Origin: Perkinsus marinus ATCC 50983
Taxonomy: Eukaryota > Perkinsozoa > Perkinsida > Perkinsidae
DNA: 64,000 bases
Reading direction: 5' to 3'
Assembly (NCBI RefSeq): GCF_000006405.1
Contig: NW_003210538.1
Coordinates: forward strand, 34,624 to 98,623
Below the pieces are notes generated by a model. That model worked only from the letters and a program-made list of their open reading frames with translations, made no database searches and was not told the origin of the DNA. Positions 1 to 12,000 of the stretch are shown here, piece after piece; positions within the stretch are counted from its first letter, which is position 1; the number at the start of each line of letters is the position of its first letter. The position numbers were made by a program, and so were the translations under genes.

Positions 1-98
1 GGCGCATCGGCTATATGCATCGAGGAAGCCACTAGCACACAGCTCAGGGTAGGGTGACACAGCACCGATGACGAGCGAGAATAACCGTCGACATCTGA

Positions 99-3092
99 TC
101 AAATCACTATGCATGAACAGATTCGATGAGATATCTGTGCCCTCTCAGATCCCGCGGTGGTGATAGTGGTAGTAGTTTCCAGTCTGGCACCATTTAGCGG
201 CCTAATTCGACCATATGCTGTTTGGTAACGGGAAGACAGCAGATAGTAGAGCACGAGCAGGCTGATAGCGATGACGACAAGAATGAATTCGATGTGCGGT
301 AATAACAAGTTGTTGATGATGAAATTCTCCTATAGTAGCAGTAGGATACCCTACTTAGGTGAGCTCTCATGAGTATTGCATCTACAGTCCGGTTGGCACT
401 CTCTATCGCCCTCGCACGCCTCTCCTTCCCTTTTCTGTGATACACACACCTTCCTCCAGTACGGGTCTTCACCATTGGTAGGGTCATCGGGGCAGTAATA
501 GCCAACATGCGGGCAGTCCATATCGATCGTGCAAAGCTATCAAAGAGGACACTTCACGAACTCCTCGGTACCCCAAGCCTCACCGAAACGTCCTGGTCCA
601 CTGTACCTGAAGTTGATCCTAATCAGCATCTGAGATTTTCATGGTATCAGTACTCGAGGCACTGCCTCCAATATAGGAAGCAGGTTGGCATGTGGTGTTC
701 ACACACCGTTTCCGACCGCTGATGCAGTCCATATCAGTTCGGCAGGCCATCCCGACCTTCTTCCTATCCCGACACACCCATACGGCGGCCCCTTGCCCTC
801 CCGGCTGAGGGGTCGGCGGTGTGTCGTCCCACCAGGCAGCTACACACGAACCCTGACCAAACCTCTGCGGCATGCGTGGCTCCATTGTGGGTCTCACTTG
901 CACTCTGTCGATAGCAGTGTAACCTGTACAGTTATAACAGGAGTTGGACGGATGGCAAGTTTGGTCCAAAGGGCAATAGTTCTTGCTCAAGTCGCCCTTG
1001 CAGTTAGCCGGGCTCGGCTGGACACATCTGTCAAGGTAGCAGCAGTATGGGAAAACACGCACATGGTCAACCACATGTGTTGGTGACAACATGGGGGGAT
1101 TCTTGCTGGTTTATGTATACTCCTACCCTAATTCGTATGTGAACTCCCATAACTACCAAGGGAAATTTCCGAGCTCGGCTGAGGATAGCGAACGTATATT
1201 CCAACACTGGGGCACAGAGACGCCTCGCTGAAGCGATGACTACTTATGTTCAACGTGATCAAGAGCAGTTTTCCATCCACACTCTGAACAGTCACCATCT
1301 GGCTTGCACGTTCGGTCCAACGAGCAAAACTCCTTCCCCCCATCTTCGTGACAGATCTCTCCCTAAACGTTATTATTCCCTTGCTCGACTATCGAGCCGA
1401 TCCTTCAGAGAGTCTCCCCTCCAACAGAGGGTATGAGGGGTTAACGATCCCCACCTGCAGCTCGGGTGCCGCACAAGCATCAGCTATGGCTGGTGACACA
1501 TCTTCCGTCAAGTCTCGGCACACCGAGAGGTTGAGGCCTTCGTAGACGCCCTACGTGTATCAGCAGGTCCTCATGATAGTTCGATAACAACACACAGTTC
1601 ACTTGGAGTCTCCTCCGACCTAGCATGGATTCACCCCGTGTGACTGCGCCCGGGGCGAGCAGGGTTTGGGCACGATAGAGTTGTGTTGGCAAACCTGCAT
1701 TGCTAGCAGTATGGAAGTGTGAGCCTGTAGCTATACCCGAGAACTCTGTCTGAGTGAGATGGCCATCCGTATTATCATCTAACGCGAGGAAGAGATGTGA
1801 CAGAGTAAACGCACGGCCTAAGGGGTACTCCCCCTGCACCTTATACCTAATCAACGCCTTCACTAACATCTGTCCGGTTCAACCATTGAAGCTATAGTAC
1901 AGACTCATATAAAACTTCGGTCAAGTGAAATAATATAATAACTCTGATATTCCTGATGGAGTTTCACCCGTGATACGAAGGACGCTACTGAAAGTCATAT
2001 CTCGCAATTCAATTGTCGGAAAACCATTTTCTCGCCGGTGGCCGAAACATATACGTCCTATACCTTACCTGGAGTATCGCACCACGCCACTTTCGATAGG
2101 CGAAACTCCATTATGAAGTTATTTGTAATATACAATCGAAGGCTATGACGGGTCGGTCATTTCCTAACAAGCTCACCCTTCAGAGACCCTCTGGAACTCC
2201 TCATAAGATATCGGGAAAATTCTGTGACTCGGTTGGATCTAAAGACACAGTCTTAATCATCGTTGGCCCTAACAACTGGCCACCTCAGTCTCGTTCAGCT
2301 CAAGTTCACTTTCAGTTGCTACCCTCTCCAGCTGACTGTACATCTCTACCACTGTCTCGCCGCGAGTGAATTCCGACTTGGGGATTGCCGGGTTGAAGGG
2401 GGCGACCTCGGTCCACTTGGGAATTTGTCTGATGGGCCACCGGTGAGGGCACTATTATCAATATGCTCTACTTAGGCGCCGGAGCCACTAGGCACCCTTT
2501 ACCACCGAGATCCCAAATACATCGTGGCTCAGGGCAAAGGGTCGGATGAGGGTAGGTTTCGCATGGGCGATAACACACCCCTTGGCCCGAGCCACACACA
2601 CTCGAGACGCCACACTGTTCACCGTAACTGTGGCGTCAACTGGCAAGCTGATAACGCGGTTGTTGGGCACCCACCCGACTTCTATCATGAAGGGAGGGGC
2701 CTCGCAAGTGCACACGGTGGGGTCGGTACCACTACACTGGGTACACGTACTATCAGAGGTAGGGCAAGGTCTGCAATAGGATACGAATGGCTAAACGTGA
2801 TGCTCATCAGATTCCCACTTCTCCATGAGATAAGATGACGGTAGGTGTTCCTTGCAGTACTCCGACTTCTGCGACAAGCATGAATTACGCTCGCACTGGT
2901 TGGGCAGGAACTGTGCTATCGCCAAGAATGGCAGCACTCCGATCCCTGAAGAGGTATTTGGTCGCCGAATGGAGCTCTGCCACCTCACCCGGGTTCGAGG
3001 AAAGCAATATGCATTTTAAGACGCGCCGTTGTAACATATTACAAATGAGAACAGTTGAGGTATCAGGAGATTCACAACAGGCTTTCTCATGA
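99..3092 (-). CDS. Cysteine-rich, EF-hand-containing putative membrane protein (multi-exon, boundaries approximate)
   Basis: I do not recognise the family. Minus-strand fragments read as one protein. The first (about 2988-2800) has a hydrophobic stretch LPFLAIAQFL followed by spaced cysteines. It joins across a 48-nt GT..AG intron to a segment containing CTQCSGTDPTVCTC (about 2770-2490). A later exon (about 1869-1690) carries the 12-residue loop DDNTDGHLTQTE, which fits the EF-hand calcium-binding pattern (acidic or Asn at 1, 3, 5; Gly 6; Glu 12). A cysteine-rich exon (about 1030-640) has roughly 14 Cys and NCT glycosylation sequons. The last ORF (about 308-190) begins with a transmembrane segment, IEFILVVIAISLLVLYYLL, followed by a basic tail. 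I infer a secreted or type I surface protein. The start codon and several intron borders are not fixed, and it could be two genes. Confidence 0.42.
1049..1207 (-). repeat. Intron-resident dispersed element, copy 1
   Basis: In minus orientation this reads TGTTGGAATATACG near its start and GGTTGACCATGTGCGTGTT near its end. It aligns along its whole length with copies at 14052, 22733, 29491 and 31279. It ends about 20 nt before an apparent splice acceptor (ttgacag, about 1030) that opens the cysteine-rich exon of the surrounding minus-strand gene, so here the element makes up the 3' part of an intron and has the same orientation as the gene. Confidence 0.8.
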
Positions 3093-3266
3093 CGCTATAT
3101 GGATCAGGTTGATAACAAAGGTTGAATAATTAACATCGAAATCCAACCAGTATCAAGTTCGACGACTACCGACAATCAGAACCCTGTGACCATCTCCATC
3201 AACGCGACATGACAAGTGTCTTCACAGCAAATTGAATGATCTCTGCACGCGTAAGCATGGATACAA

Positions 3267-5847
3267 CTAGGAGTAGGAAGTGACATAGCTACTAGTCACT
3301 GACAATGTAGGGACTCTCTCACTCTCACTACTGGTCACTAGTACTGAAGGTGACCGAGAACGGCTTCCACCCGAGGAGGTAACACTAACGCTAGCACTAC
3401 GACTAGAGTACCCTGATGAGTCCGTTACTGATACACTGCTCGAGTGACTGATCGACGCACTAGAAGCAACAGTAACCGAGCCTCTACCATAACTCTGTCT
3501 CGAAGAATAAGACCCCCCGCTGTATGTCACAGATCTCCTCGTAGGGCTCGAATAGCTCCCACTGGAAACCTTCGAGCCTGTTCGAGAGCTCCTCCGCGAT
3601 GCATCTCCTCCGGACGACACTGTAGCCGAGCCGGCAGTATAGCTCTGCTCCGAATAGGTTCCCATGGCAGTATTGGTCCTAGACGTACTACTATCGTACG
3701 TGTACCGGGATACACTACCTCTACTACCACTCTGCGTCTCCGGCAGACTCGATCGGCTCACCGAAGACATCGTTGCTTTCCTTATCATGATAATCGGAGG
3801 CTCCTCAACCACTTTGGAAACCCTCTGGCTCGAGAGTCGACGCCCAACACCAACCGACGTACTAACTTTACTCGTATTCACTTCACCCTTATGGGACTCC
3901 GAAACCATAGAGGCCCTTCGAGATCCTCTCACCAAGGGCCAGGCGGCGAGCACTTCCCCTACCTCCTCCGTGGAGAGCACTCGAATGGCTCCCACCCGAC
4001 CCAGTACATCTAATACGAGTCTCGGACTTTTAGGCATTTTACTGCCCAACTCCTGACGGAGCGCTTCATGACCATTAACATAGATCGACAACACCCCAGT
4101 GGTCCTCTCTACCACTACTGTCACCGAATCTTCAATTTTCAGTTCCCTGGCCCAATCCTTTTTGAATACTTTGTCGGGCCCAACCCACCTGCCAGCCACC
4201 GCGACACTGACCAGATCATATCCCACTATAGCAGCCTCCGGTGTGTCTATGGCAGCATTCACTTCCCTTGTGGTCCTACCGCAAACACCAAAGCCCGGGC
4301 CCATCGTTTCCGCGGCATCCGCGAGTTTATCAGCTGGCAACAGTCCAGCTATCTCGCATTTCCACACAAGCCTGTCCCCATCCACGTACGGCTTCACCTC
4401 GCTGACAGCCCAAGACTGAGCACCATCTCCGCTCAGTTCTACACTACGTAGCACATAACCGTCGAACCTCGCCTTTTTACCATGTAACAGTGGATCCCAC
4501 AGGGCCCGGTCTAGCGAGACCACCTGAGCATCTCCTTCCGTTTCCAAGTTCCTAGCCGCCGAGGCTGCCGATAGTGACCCAGGGGACTCTGGGGCCTCAC
4601 CATCCAGCTTTAGCCCACGCCGAGCTTCCAGAAGAGAGCTGCTCATGTCCTGTGAAGTGTGTCGTTCTAATTCCCTTGTGGGTACCCCAGGCTGGCCCGG
4701 TAGGACACTAACAACATAGCTACCCGCCGGTTCACTCTTCTTAGTAGCATTGAGTATAGTCTCCCGCCACTTCGCCATGAACGCCGACTCTTGCTTCGCT
4801 CCAGTATCCTTCTTCCGCTCAAGAGGCTCCATCACTTTCAGCACTGCATCAGACACTTTCCTCATTGGCTTGATAGTGCTATTACGAGACACCGACACTA
4901 CCTCCTCACTGCCCTTCCTCTTCGACTCTGTAGGGGCGGCTGGGCCTCGACCACTCTTAGCCTTCCGTGTGGACTCCCGAACGACTTTACGAGACACCAC
5001 CGCTGGCCTTCCCCGTACCGCCACTTCAGAGACTGGCTCTTCTTCCACCTTCACCACAGGTCTTGAAAGTATCTTCTGCGATGCCGTTACTGCTGCTTTC
5101 ATTACACCAATCGGTCTCGCTTGTGCAACGACTCGCTCAGGAGATAAGGACCGTGCCATAGTAGGGCTACTACCACTTTTCCCTGGACTCCCTATGTTAC
5201 CCGTAGGGGAATAGGCCCTACTGGACACTGGTGAGGCCCACTCCCTCTGTACCTCTCCAGGGTTCCGTACGTCCATTCGAGCGGCCGTGAAGACCTTACT
5301 CGAGAGAGAGCCCGGCCGATGCAACTTCGACTTTGGGTCCTCGAGAGCCGTGGCGAGACGCCGTACCATCTCAGTGCTACTTCCTGCGTTGGTCGGTCGG
5401 ATCTCCATAGACATGACTATCTCGCCAGCCCTGTTCTGGTATCTAAAACCCATTTGCATACCACTACAGTGAATGCGCTGTTCCCGTACTTGGTGATGTA
5501 GAATGCCTCCATCGGGACTTGACCGGCCATCGACAAGTGGCCCAAAACGAAGTCCTGGACTCTGAAAAAGGAACAAAATGACTGCTCATAGTCAAGTCCC
5601 TCCCCCACTTCTCCCGAGTGACGCTCTTCTCAAATATAGATCGTATAGTGAACACCACCACGGCATGTGAGCCCGACCGAGGCAATGCTGACTGTGGCCG
5701 TGATGGAGTCGGGGAGGGGGAGCGGCGTCTAGGGGGCGACGGAGAAGTGTGGTTGGGCGGGGTCATCCACCTAGCACCAGGACGATCCCTCAAGAGGGAG
5801 CTCAACAGGGGCCTTACCGTTTCTGAGGCTGGCCTGCTGGCCGCCAT
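3267..5847 (-). CDS. SPRY/B30.2-like domain protein with long serine-rich tail
   Basis: The model is complement(3267..5420, 5462..5561, 5609..5847), 830 residues. The ATG at 5847 sits in a CCACCATGG context. Two short introns (47 and 41 nt) link the frames; the first ends in a clear pyrimidine tract (ttcctttttcag). The N-terminus is Pro/Ser/Arg-rich. The middle (coding about 4500-3950) has the SPRY-like pattern: GFGVCGRTT, then VTVVVERTTGVLSIYVNG with the typical 'VNG' strand before a hydrophobic segment. The last 200 or so residues are dominated by Ser, Thr, Arg, Tyr and Gly and look like a disordered, phosphorylatable tail. SPRY domains are protein-binding modules; the partner cannot be inferred. 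The gene is divergent from the poly(A) polymerase, 286 bp away. The domain call is by eye; the coding call is firm. Confidence 0.62.
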
Positions 5848-6133
5848 GGTGGCCTATTAGTCGGGGACGTGGCCCGCCTCGGGGACGGAGTAAAGCTAAC
5901 AGCACGAAAGTCTCTACGTCGTCCCCTCAACCCCTCCCCCTCTACTACTTGAAAACGTTCTTGCCTGCTACCGGCATGCTCCGTCCACGGACGTTGGTGG
6001 CCATCTAAGTGACAACTACAGACTTACCGTTGAATCTCTTACCCTCACAGCGTCTACAATATCTTGCTCTCTTGCTTTCACTTACATTTCCTTTATTTTG
6101 CGATCCGTGGTGCAACTTCTTTTTTCCTTGGTG
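5848..6133. promoter_or_regulatory. Divergent promoter region between SPRY-like and TRF4-like genes
   Basis: These 286 bp separate two ATG codons pointing away from each other, so both promoters and 5' UTRs must lie here or overlap the genes. No TATA box or recognisable factor site stands out. A pyrimidine-rich stretch (about 6060-6105) precedes the plus-strand start. Confidence 0.5.
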
Positions 6134-7990
6134 ATGTCAAGCCATGACGACACTGTAGCGCCCTACGAGTCCACAGGTGCCTCCAATGAGGCATACGAGA
6201 CGTTCATAGAGCAGTTCATAACTCCAGAGGAGGAAAAGATGAACAGGGAAAGGGTAGTACTGCAGGGGGGAGGGGGCAATGGTCGCATGGACATTGACAA
6301 CCTCCTTGGAATCTTTCCAACTTGACAAGAGTTGCTTTAGGCAGGGAAGAACAAGTCCATGCGGGACCTTCTAAGGAGACCAAGAGTGAAGAAGACTTCC
6401 ACAGAGGATGGTACCATCGGCAAGGAGGGCGACAACTTTATGGGCATTTCCACTTCCTCTACCGCCGTCCCCGAGGCCTTCGAGGGCATCGTTGCTAGCT
6501 CGAGACCAGCTCCGGCCATGTCAAAGGCCCCGCCCTGGTGGCGCGAGGGTGGCTACGACCCCAACCTACCTATGCACCTCATGCTTCACGAGGAGCTCGT
6601 GGACTACACCAAGTGGGTGGTCCTCAACGACGATGAAGTGAAGGCAAGGGAGGAGTTCGTAGCGAGGATCAATGGGGTCTGCAAGGATCTCTGGCCACAA
6701 TGCGAGCTCAGGGTCTTCGGCAGTTTCCTTTCTGGTCTGAGCCTCCCTAGTGGGGACATCGATCTTTCCCTCCAGAATGTGCCTGTTGGTGCAGTAGAGG
6801 CCGTCCGAATGCTCTCCGATAAGCTCCTCAGTCAGGGCCAGCTGAAGGAGTTGGAGCTACGCGAGACCGCTCGAGTGCCTATTGTCAAACTCGTGGACGT
6901 GCTACCTCCACACGTCGAAGTCGACGTCTCCGTACAAGACAACTCCACAGGAGAACCGGATTCCTCTGATACGACCAAATTTGTAATACGAGAGGGAGTG
7001 GAGAAGTACCCGGCCTTTAAGCCCTTGATGATATTTCTCAAGACCTACCTCGCCTCAAGGAAACTCAACCTTACCTTCACTGGAGGAGTCGGCAGCTACT
7101 TGGCCGCCTGCTTGGTCATCGCCTTCTTACAGCAACATCCGACCTCGTTCGGCTACTCTCACACAGCTGAGGGGGGCGAGAGCCTCGGGCACCTCCTAGT
7201 GGACATGTTACAGTGGCTCGGCCGTGACTTACGTTGCGACATGTATGGCCTTTCGGTCACTAACGGTGGGCGAATGTTCAGTAAGGCGGAGCGACGCTTT
7301 GACGTAGTGAGCAAGAGAAACCATAGTAACGATATCATCTGCATGGAGAGCCCTCTGGAGCCTTCCTCTGATATTGGCAATAAGTGCTTCCAGTGGAGGA
7401 CCGTACGAGCGTCCCTATTCCATGCCTCGATGACCCTATGCGACTACGTCCACCACTGGGACCAGAACCGGGGTCGTAGTCTTATACAGCCACTGGTGAT
7501 GGGCAGAGGCTCGGCCGAAGTGGAGGCGATATTCGAGCGGTACCACGGTGAGGGCCGAGACGAGGAGATATCGGGGGACAAGCCTATGTCTAAGCCGATG
7601 AAGCTGGCGATGGACCGGACCACTTCCACCACTATTGAGAAGGAGATAGAGCAGATTCAACACTTTACTCCGGCGGCCACTGGTAGTCCCTCCTCTCGAG
7701 GTAGGGTCAATAAGTCGGCCCACCCGCTGCGAGCGGTCCCGACAGCACCACCGCGAGAACAGACGTCGGTCCACGTACCTAGGCCGTTGGAACCGGCTGG
7801 TCGTACGCAGTATAGGTATCAGCGTAGTGCGCCCTACGATAAGTATCAATACCACTCCACGGCCAATTCTCGGAATGATGACGGGCAGCCATCAGGGCCT
7901 ATTAGGGATGGACGGGCGCGTAATACTTTCGACTTAACGCAGCGAAGAGGAGGGCCACCTCCTGCTCCCCCAGGAAGGCTGTGGGGATGA
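6134..7990 (+). CDS. Non-canonical poly(A) polymerase, TRF4/PAPD5-PAPD7 type
   Basis: The model is join(6134..6253, 6341..7990), 589 residues. It adds 3' adenylate tails to nuclear RNAs; in other eukaryotes TRF4-type enzymes act in the TRAMP complex, marking RNA for exosome decay. The nucleotidyltransferase signature GSFLSGLSLPSGDIDLSL begins at about residue 167 and provides the GS pair and two catalytic aspartates. The third Asp is in VEVDVSV (about residue 235). The region with TGGVGSYLAACLVIAFLQ and GHLLVDMLQWLG matches the PAP-associated domain of this family. An 87-nt intron (6254-6340) is placed where the frame of the N-terminal ORF joins the long ORF via GKNKS. An alternative upstream ATG at 6098 would add 12 hydrophobic residues. 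The C-terminal 130 residues are Arg/Pro/Ser-rich and disordered. No zinc knuckle is present, as expected, since that lies in the partner protein. Confidence 0.87.
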
Positions 7991-8127
7991 GAGGGCCGAG
8001 GAGCCGTTGCCGTACATTGTAGTCTATTACTGATGATATCATTGAATATAAACTCTTCACTCTACTCTGAGTTCGTCAATCTCTATAGGGCTCACGATAG
8101 CACAGTATCATCCTTAGTACGAATACA

Positions 8128-10189
8128 ATGGAACCTGACAGCAACTCTCCAGCTCAAGTCGGCCCTGGGGCCGACCGCGATTGCATCAAAGTGGCAGTAA
8201 GGCTGCGGCCCTTGCTAGAGGACGAGATCGCGAAAGGTAACCTCTTATGGTGATATTTGCAAGCGATTCGTGACCTTGTTCGTCTCAGGTGTGACTCCAG
8301 CGTCGTGGCATACCTCAGGCCAGTCCATATCTCTGCCTATGGTAGAGTGGCGGAGGGCATCACAACGCAACAGTGTGCGAACACCAGAGGCCAACCCCAC
8401 ACCTCCTTGCTCTGTAAGGAAACATGAGAGGAACACGAAATATCAAGTTGAAGCTGACCACGTCTTCACCAATGAGTCCACCGAGCAGGTCTATGCGGCC
8501 GTTTTCAAGGACACTGTATCGAATCTTAAAAGTGGCCTCAACGGGGCTCTGTTGGCCTATGGACAGACAGGCTCAGGAAAAACCTACTCCATGTTTGGCT
8601 CCCGTATAAACGGCCGAAGAACTCGAGGGATCCTTCACTTTGCAGCTGATGACATATTCGCGTTCATTGAGGCCGATCCCAGCAGAGAATACCTCGTGAG
8701 GATGTCCTATTTGGAGGTCTACAATGAGAGAGTAAATGACCTACTGCGGCCCTTTTCTCCGGACAGTCGCAACTTGCCGGTTCGGGAGGACACCAAGGGG
8801 TCGCCTGGGGAGTTCTACGTCGAAGGTCTCAAGGAGAAGATAGTCCGTAGCAGCGCTGAGATCATCTCTGCTTTGGAGAGGGCGGAGGATCGACGTCGAG
8901 CGGTGGCAAGCTCTCAGTTCAACGAGATCTCTAGCCGCAGTCACGGTATGTGCTTTATCAAAGTGGAGAGTAGCAAGGGCGCTAGCGGCGCCGAGGAGGA
9001 GGTGGTGGAGGAGGAACTCACTCGAGTAGGCGTCTTGTGTTTGGTGGACCTGGCGGGTAGTGAGAGGAGCGATGACATCACCAACAGACTGGAGACCTGT
9101 AGTATCAACAAGAGCCTCTTCTTCTTGAGGGAGACCATCAATAAGCTCTCCTCATGGAGCCTCGAGAAGGCAACGGTCCCCACCTCGCCGGCCCCTCACA
9201 TCTCCTGGAGGGACAGCAGACTAACTCAATTACTGGTGCCGTTCCTTTCTCCCTCGGCAGGGGCGAGATCAGCGATACTCGTTACGTTGCATCCTGGCTC
9301 CCAGAGGTCGGTCATAGAGCACTCAGTGTCTTCCCTACGCTTCGCCACTAGAGCGGCCACTGTGGCAGTATCAGCCGAGCCAATGGTGCATTATGTCTCG
9401 GCAGAACACAGCATGATCGCTAAGCAACGGGAAATGATAAACGTGTTGCGAGCTCAGATAGAGCAGTTGAGATCAGCATCTCCTGATAAGAAGACTGAGA
9501 GTCCTTCGAGTGGCGTCAACTACGTGTCTGATAGTCGCGACTTGGACAATATCGTCCTGAGGCTCCACCAAGCCGCTAGCAATCTCAAGCGCCGTCAGGG
9601 GGCACTGGTGGGCACGGCAGAGCATCTCCTGGAAAGGATGGACCAGGAGGGAGACGATACCCAGGAGGAAGAGTTCTCACATGACGAGGGGTCACCTTGT
9701 GTCGTGTGCAACACACGCCGGAGGCTGCTGACTGTGGTTCGCCGAAAGTCCCAGCAGAGCGCTCCTAGGAGGGGACCGCGAGGCCCACTGAGGGGGGACG
9801 ATGTCAGTCAGCTACTCTCGGATATAGACTTCCAGGATCGCCGCCAGAACGACAGTCCTAGCGAGACCACAGCAGACGTCTCGGATGACTCGGGCGTGGC
9901 CACTGCAGTTTCTGAGACCAGCCCCCACACGCCAGAGCGTGTCGCGGTCAACAGTAGAGTCGAGGTGACGATCCTGAGACAACAGTTGAGGCAGGCGAAG
10001 AACGAGGCCGCTGAGGCCAAGAAGGAAATCCAGCGGCTCCAAGACCAAGCAAATGCGGAAGCACTATTGATGGAGAGCTCGTCTCTGGCAGCACCGCAAT
10101 CGTCTCCACGTGAGTACTTTACCAACTACGGCGCGATCCGTATGCCAGTGATGCGGCTCGGTGGGATGCTGCCTACGAATTCCCCATGA
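8128..10189 (+). CDS. Kinesin motor protein (N-terminal motor)
   Basis: The model is join(8128..8236, 8289..10189), 669 residues, with a 52-nt intron. It is an ATP-driven microtubule motor. Motor hallmarks appear in order: IKVAVRLRPLL in exon 1, P-loop GQTGSGKT at about residue 128, SYLEVYNERVNDLL, switch I SSRSH at about 250, switch II DLAGSE at about 290, then INKSLFFLRETINKL and WRDSRLTQLL. After the motor come heptad-like segments (MINVLRAQIEQLR and VTILRQQLRQAKNEAAEAKK) that suggest dimerisation. A CVVC motif near residue 510 is unusual but unexplained. The subfamily cannot be assigned by eye. Using exon 1 rather than the internal ATG at 8270 supplies the conserved first beta strand of the motor, which decides the start. 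Confidence 0.94.
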
Positions 10190-10451
10190 CCTTAGCGCTA
10201 ATGTGCTCATTTGTTGTTGAACTAGAAGGGATCGCGTTGGGCGGTGGATACGTGGGTCGCTGGAAGGGCGTGTTGGTGTCTATTTGGCATTTTGTCCGTT
10301 GTCATGCTATCACCCCGAAGTCTCGCCAGGGAGATTTATACAAGGCAGATGCAAGGGAGTGGTCTTCTAGGTTCTTGTAGAGATCTCACTCAACCGCAGC
10401 CTACAGTAGTTCAGAAAAAGACAGAGAGTCCCGCGCCCCTTCCAAGGTGAG

Positions 10452-11393
10452 ATGAGCAACAGATCGTCATCGTGTGGGCACGTGTTCATTGCGATCAGAT
10501 ATGAAGACGACCAGCCAGCGGGGCTAACCAAGCGGCGAGCAGACTGTGATGGGATGTCGAGTATCATGGACCACACTGTCGCCCAAGAGGCATCTCCAAT
10601 TGTGTCGGTACCATCACCCTTCAAGAAATTCATGCCGTCTGAACATGAACCTCCTCGAAGAGGGAAGAGCCATGTTGGTCCCGACAGCGCTCGGGTGGAA
10701 TTTGAGAAAATGAAGAAGCTGACGAAGCCTGTGAGGGTGTCAGTGAAGGACGTGACTAATATCGGCGAGGATCGCGGCACTTCCACGAGGCCTTCCCGGA
10801 AGATGATGTTTCGGCCCCACGAATCGCCTGTAACACAGCTGGGCTTGTCGCCTAGAGGGAGTCGTCTACGTGGTGAGGAAGCTCTCAGTATCGCTGGTCG
10901 GGCGAGAGCGTCACAAATCATCAACCCGAGTGACTCAAGAATCGTCCTCAGCCTTCGAACGCCAGTGGGAGGGCCCGAGGCTTGGGCCAATGCTCAGAAG
11001 ATACGAACATCTCGAGTCTTCGACAATGATACGGACGAGGCTGAGTTGATTGCCAAGGTTGGTAAGCGGACTTCTGCCAACTACACCAACGGCGTTCTGG
11101 GGAGCAGTCGAGCTATGGCTAGCGCTCTCGGTGGCATACGAGACAGAGATAGCATCTCAGTGCAGCGAATGCCCTCCCCTGAACGAAAGACAGGCAAGCG
11201 TATCGTCCGAGCGCCTCTTGGCCTTGGACAGGTCAGAGTGGTTCAACCGATCGTGCCGTTGCGGCGTAGGGAGTTCCCGAACCGCAGTTGGAGCTCTAGT
11301 AATCCACGCGTTATCGGGGGTGCTCCCAAACGAGAATCCTGGACTTGGTCCATGAAGCCTCCTTCTCCTCCTAGACCTATATCGAGTAATTAA
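10452..11393 (+). CDS. Basic, low-complexity protein of unknown function
   Basis: A single ORF of 313 codons starts at an ATG 260 bp after the kinesin stop, on the same strand. It is rich in Arg, Ser and Pro, with repeated S/T-P sites such as PSPFKKF, LSPRGSR, MPSPERK and PPSPPRP, and has no predicted membrane or globular domain that I can see. SP sites near basic residues suggest a phosphorylated, possibly microtubule- or nucleic-acid-binding protein, but that is inference. The opposite-strand ORF over 10367-10990 lacks any familiar feature and is treated as a shadow. An upstream exon cannot be excluded. Confidence 0.5.
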   Translation: MSNRSSSCGHVFIAIRYEDDQPAGLTKRRADCDGMSSIMDHTVAQEASPIVSVPSPFKKFMPSEHEPPRRGKSHVGPDSARVEFEKMKKLTKPVRVSVKDVTNIGEDRGTSTRPSRKMMFRPHESPVTQLGLSPRGSRLRGEEALSIAGRARASQIINPSDSRIVLSLRTPVGGPEAWANAQKIRTSRVFDNDTDEAELIAKVGKRTSANYTNGVLGSSRAMASALGGIRDRDSISVQRMPSPERKTGKRIVRAPLGLGQVRVVQPIVPLRRREFPNRSWSSSNPRVIGGAPKRESWTWSMKPPSPPRPISSN

Positions 11394-11501
11394 GACTATC
11401 GCCTTCATCACTATTTCCCATTGTATGTGCTACCCTGATGTGTTGTTCGAGATCGTTGACTCGTGTTCGATATGAGGGGTCAACACAATACTGACACTAA
11501 G

Positions 11502-12000
11502 TCACTCGGCAAACTTGATACATTGGGTCTCTTGGTGAATATCGTGACAACGTTTGGAGCAATACAAAGTACCACATCTAACACACTGGTATTTGGCTAG
11601 AAAGAGGCACACGCTGCAGATCTTCACTGAAGGGTATCGAGATTCCTCAACCTCGCAGTTTTCAAATGTGTCCACAGGATTGGCTGAAATGAACTGAGAG
11701 CTGCATTGAGCTATTCTGCTTACGATTTTTTTCGGCCTCCGCTCGGTCCTCAATAAGAATCATCTCCAGTGTCCTTCGCTCACGTTTGGTCCCAATAACG
11801 GAGTGTTCTGACAGGGAGGATCCACGAGCATGTCAATAGGCACCCTGGGAACCTCGTCCGGATTGTGGCACATCGCTGTCATCACTCGGGTCTCCAATGT
11901 CGTCAGCAGCGTCGTACGTGTCCACTGCCCCCGAGGCCTGGTCACGCTCCAGTGCCAGTAGCCGAGACTCAGCAACCTGAGCATACGAGTGCGAAGCCAT
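11502..12000 (-). CDS. ZNHIT1: HIT-type zinc-finger protein, ZNHIT1-like (SWR1/SRCAP subunit)
   Basis: The model is complement(11502..11683, 11724..11807, 11853..12000), 137 residues, close to the about 154 of animal ZNHIT1. The introns are 40 and 45 nt and both junctions restore the frame. The middle exon gives KRERRTLEMILIEDRAEAEK, corresponding to the basic helix before the finger in the family. The C-terminus, CSVCLFLAKYQCVRCG then YCSKRCHDIHQETQC, is a complete zf-HIT (paired CxxC with terminal H and C) lying at the extreme end, exactly as in ZNHIT1/Vps71. In other eukaryotes this protein is part of the complex that deposits histone H2A.Z. The N-terminus is acidic. Confidence 0.86.

Noticed and set aside
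1955-2075. Second dispersed repeat shared with 59725-59810 (both contain ACGGGTGAAACTCC)
   Set aside because: Only about 14 bases match; flanks do not align convincingly.
3267-5576. Single 769-codon ORF as the SPRY-like protein
   Set aside because: Its first 50 or so residues are non-homologous-looking; two short introns with good splice sites link a Kozak-context ATG at 5847 and a more protein-like reading to the same main frame.
10367-10990. 207-codon minus-strand ORF opposite the basic protein
   Set aside because: Composition and lack of motifs fit an antisense shadow of the plus-strand coding frame.
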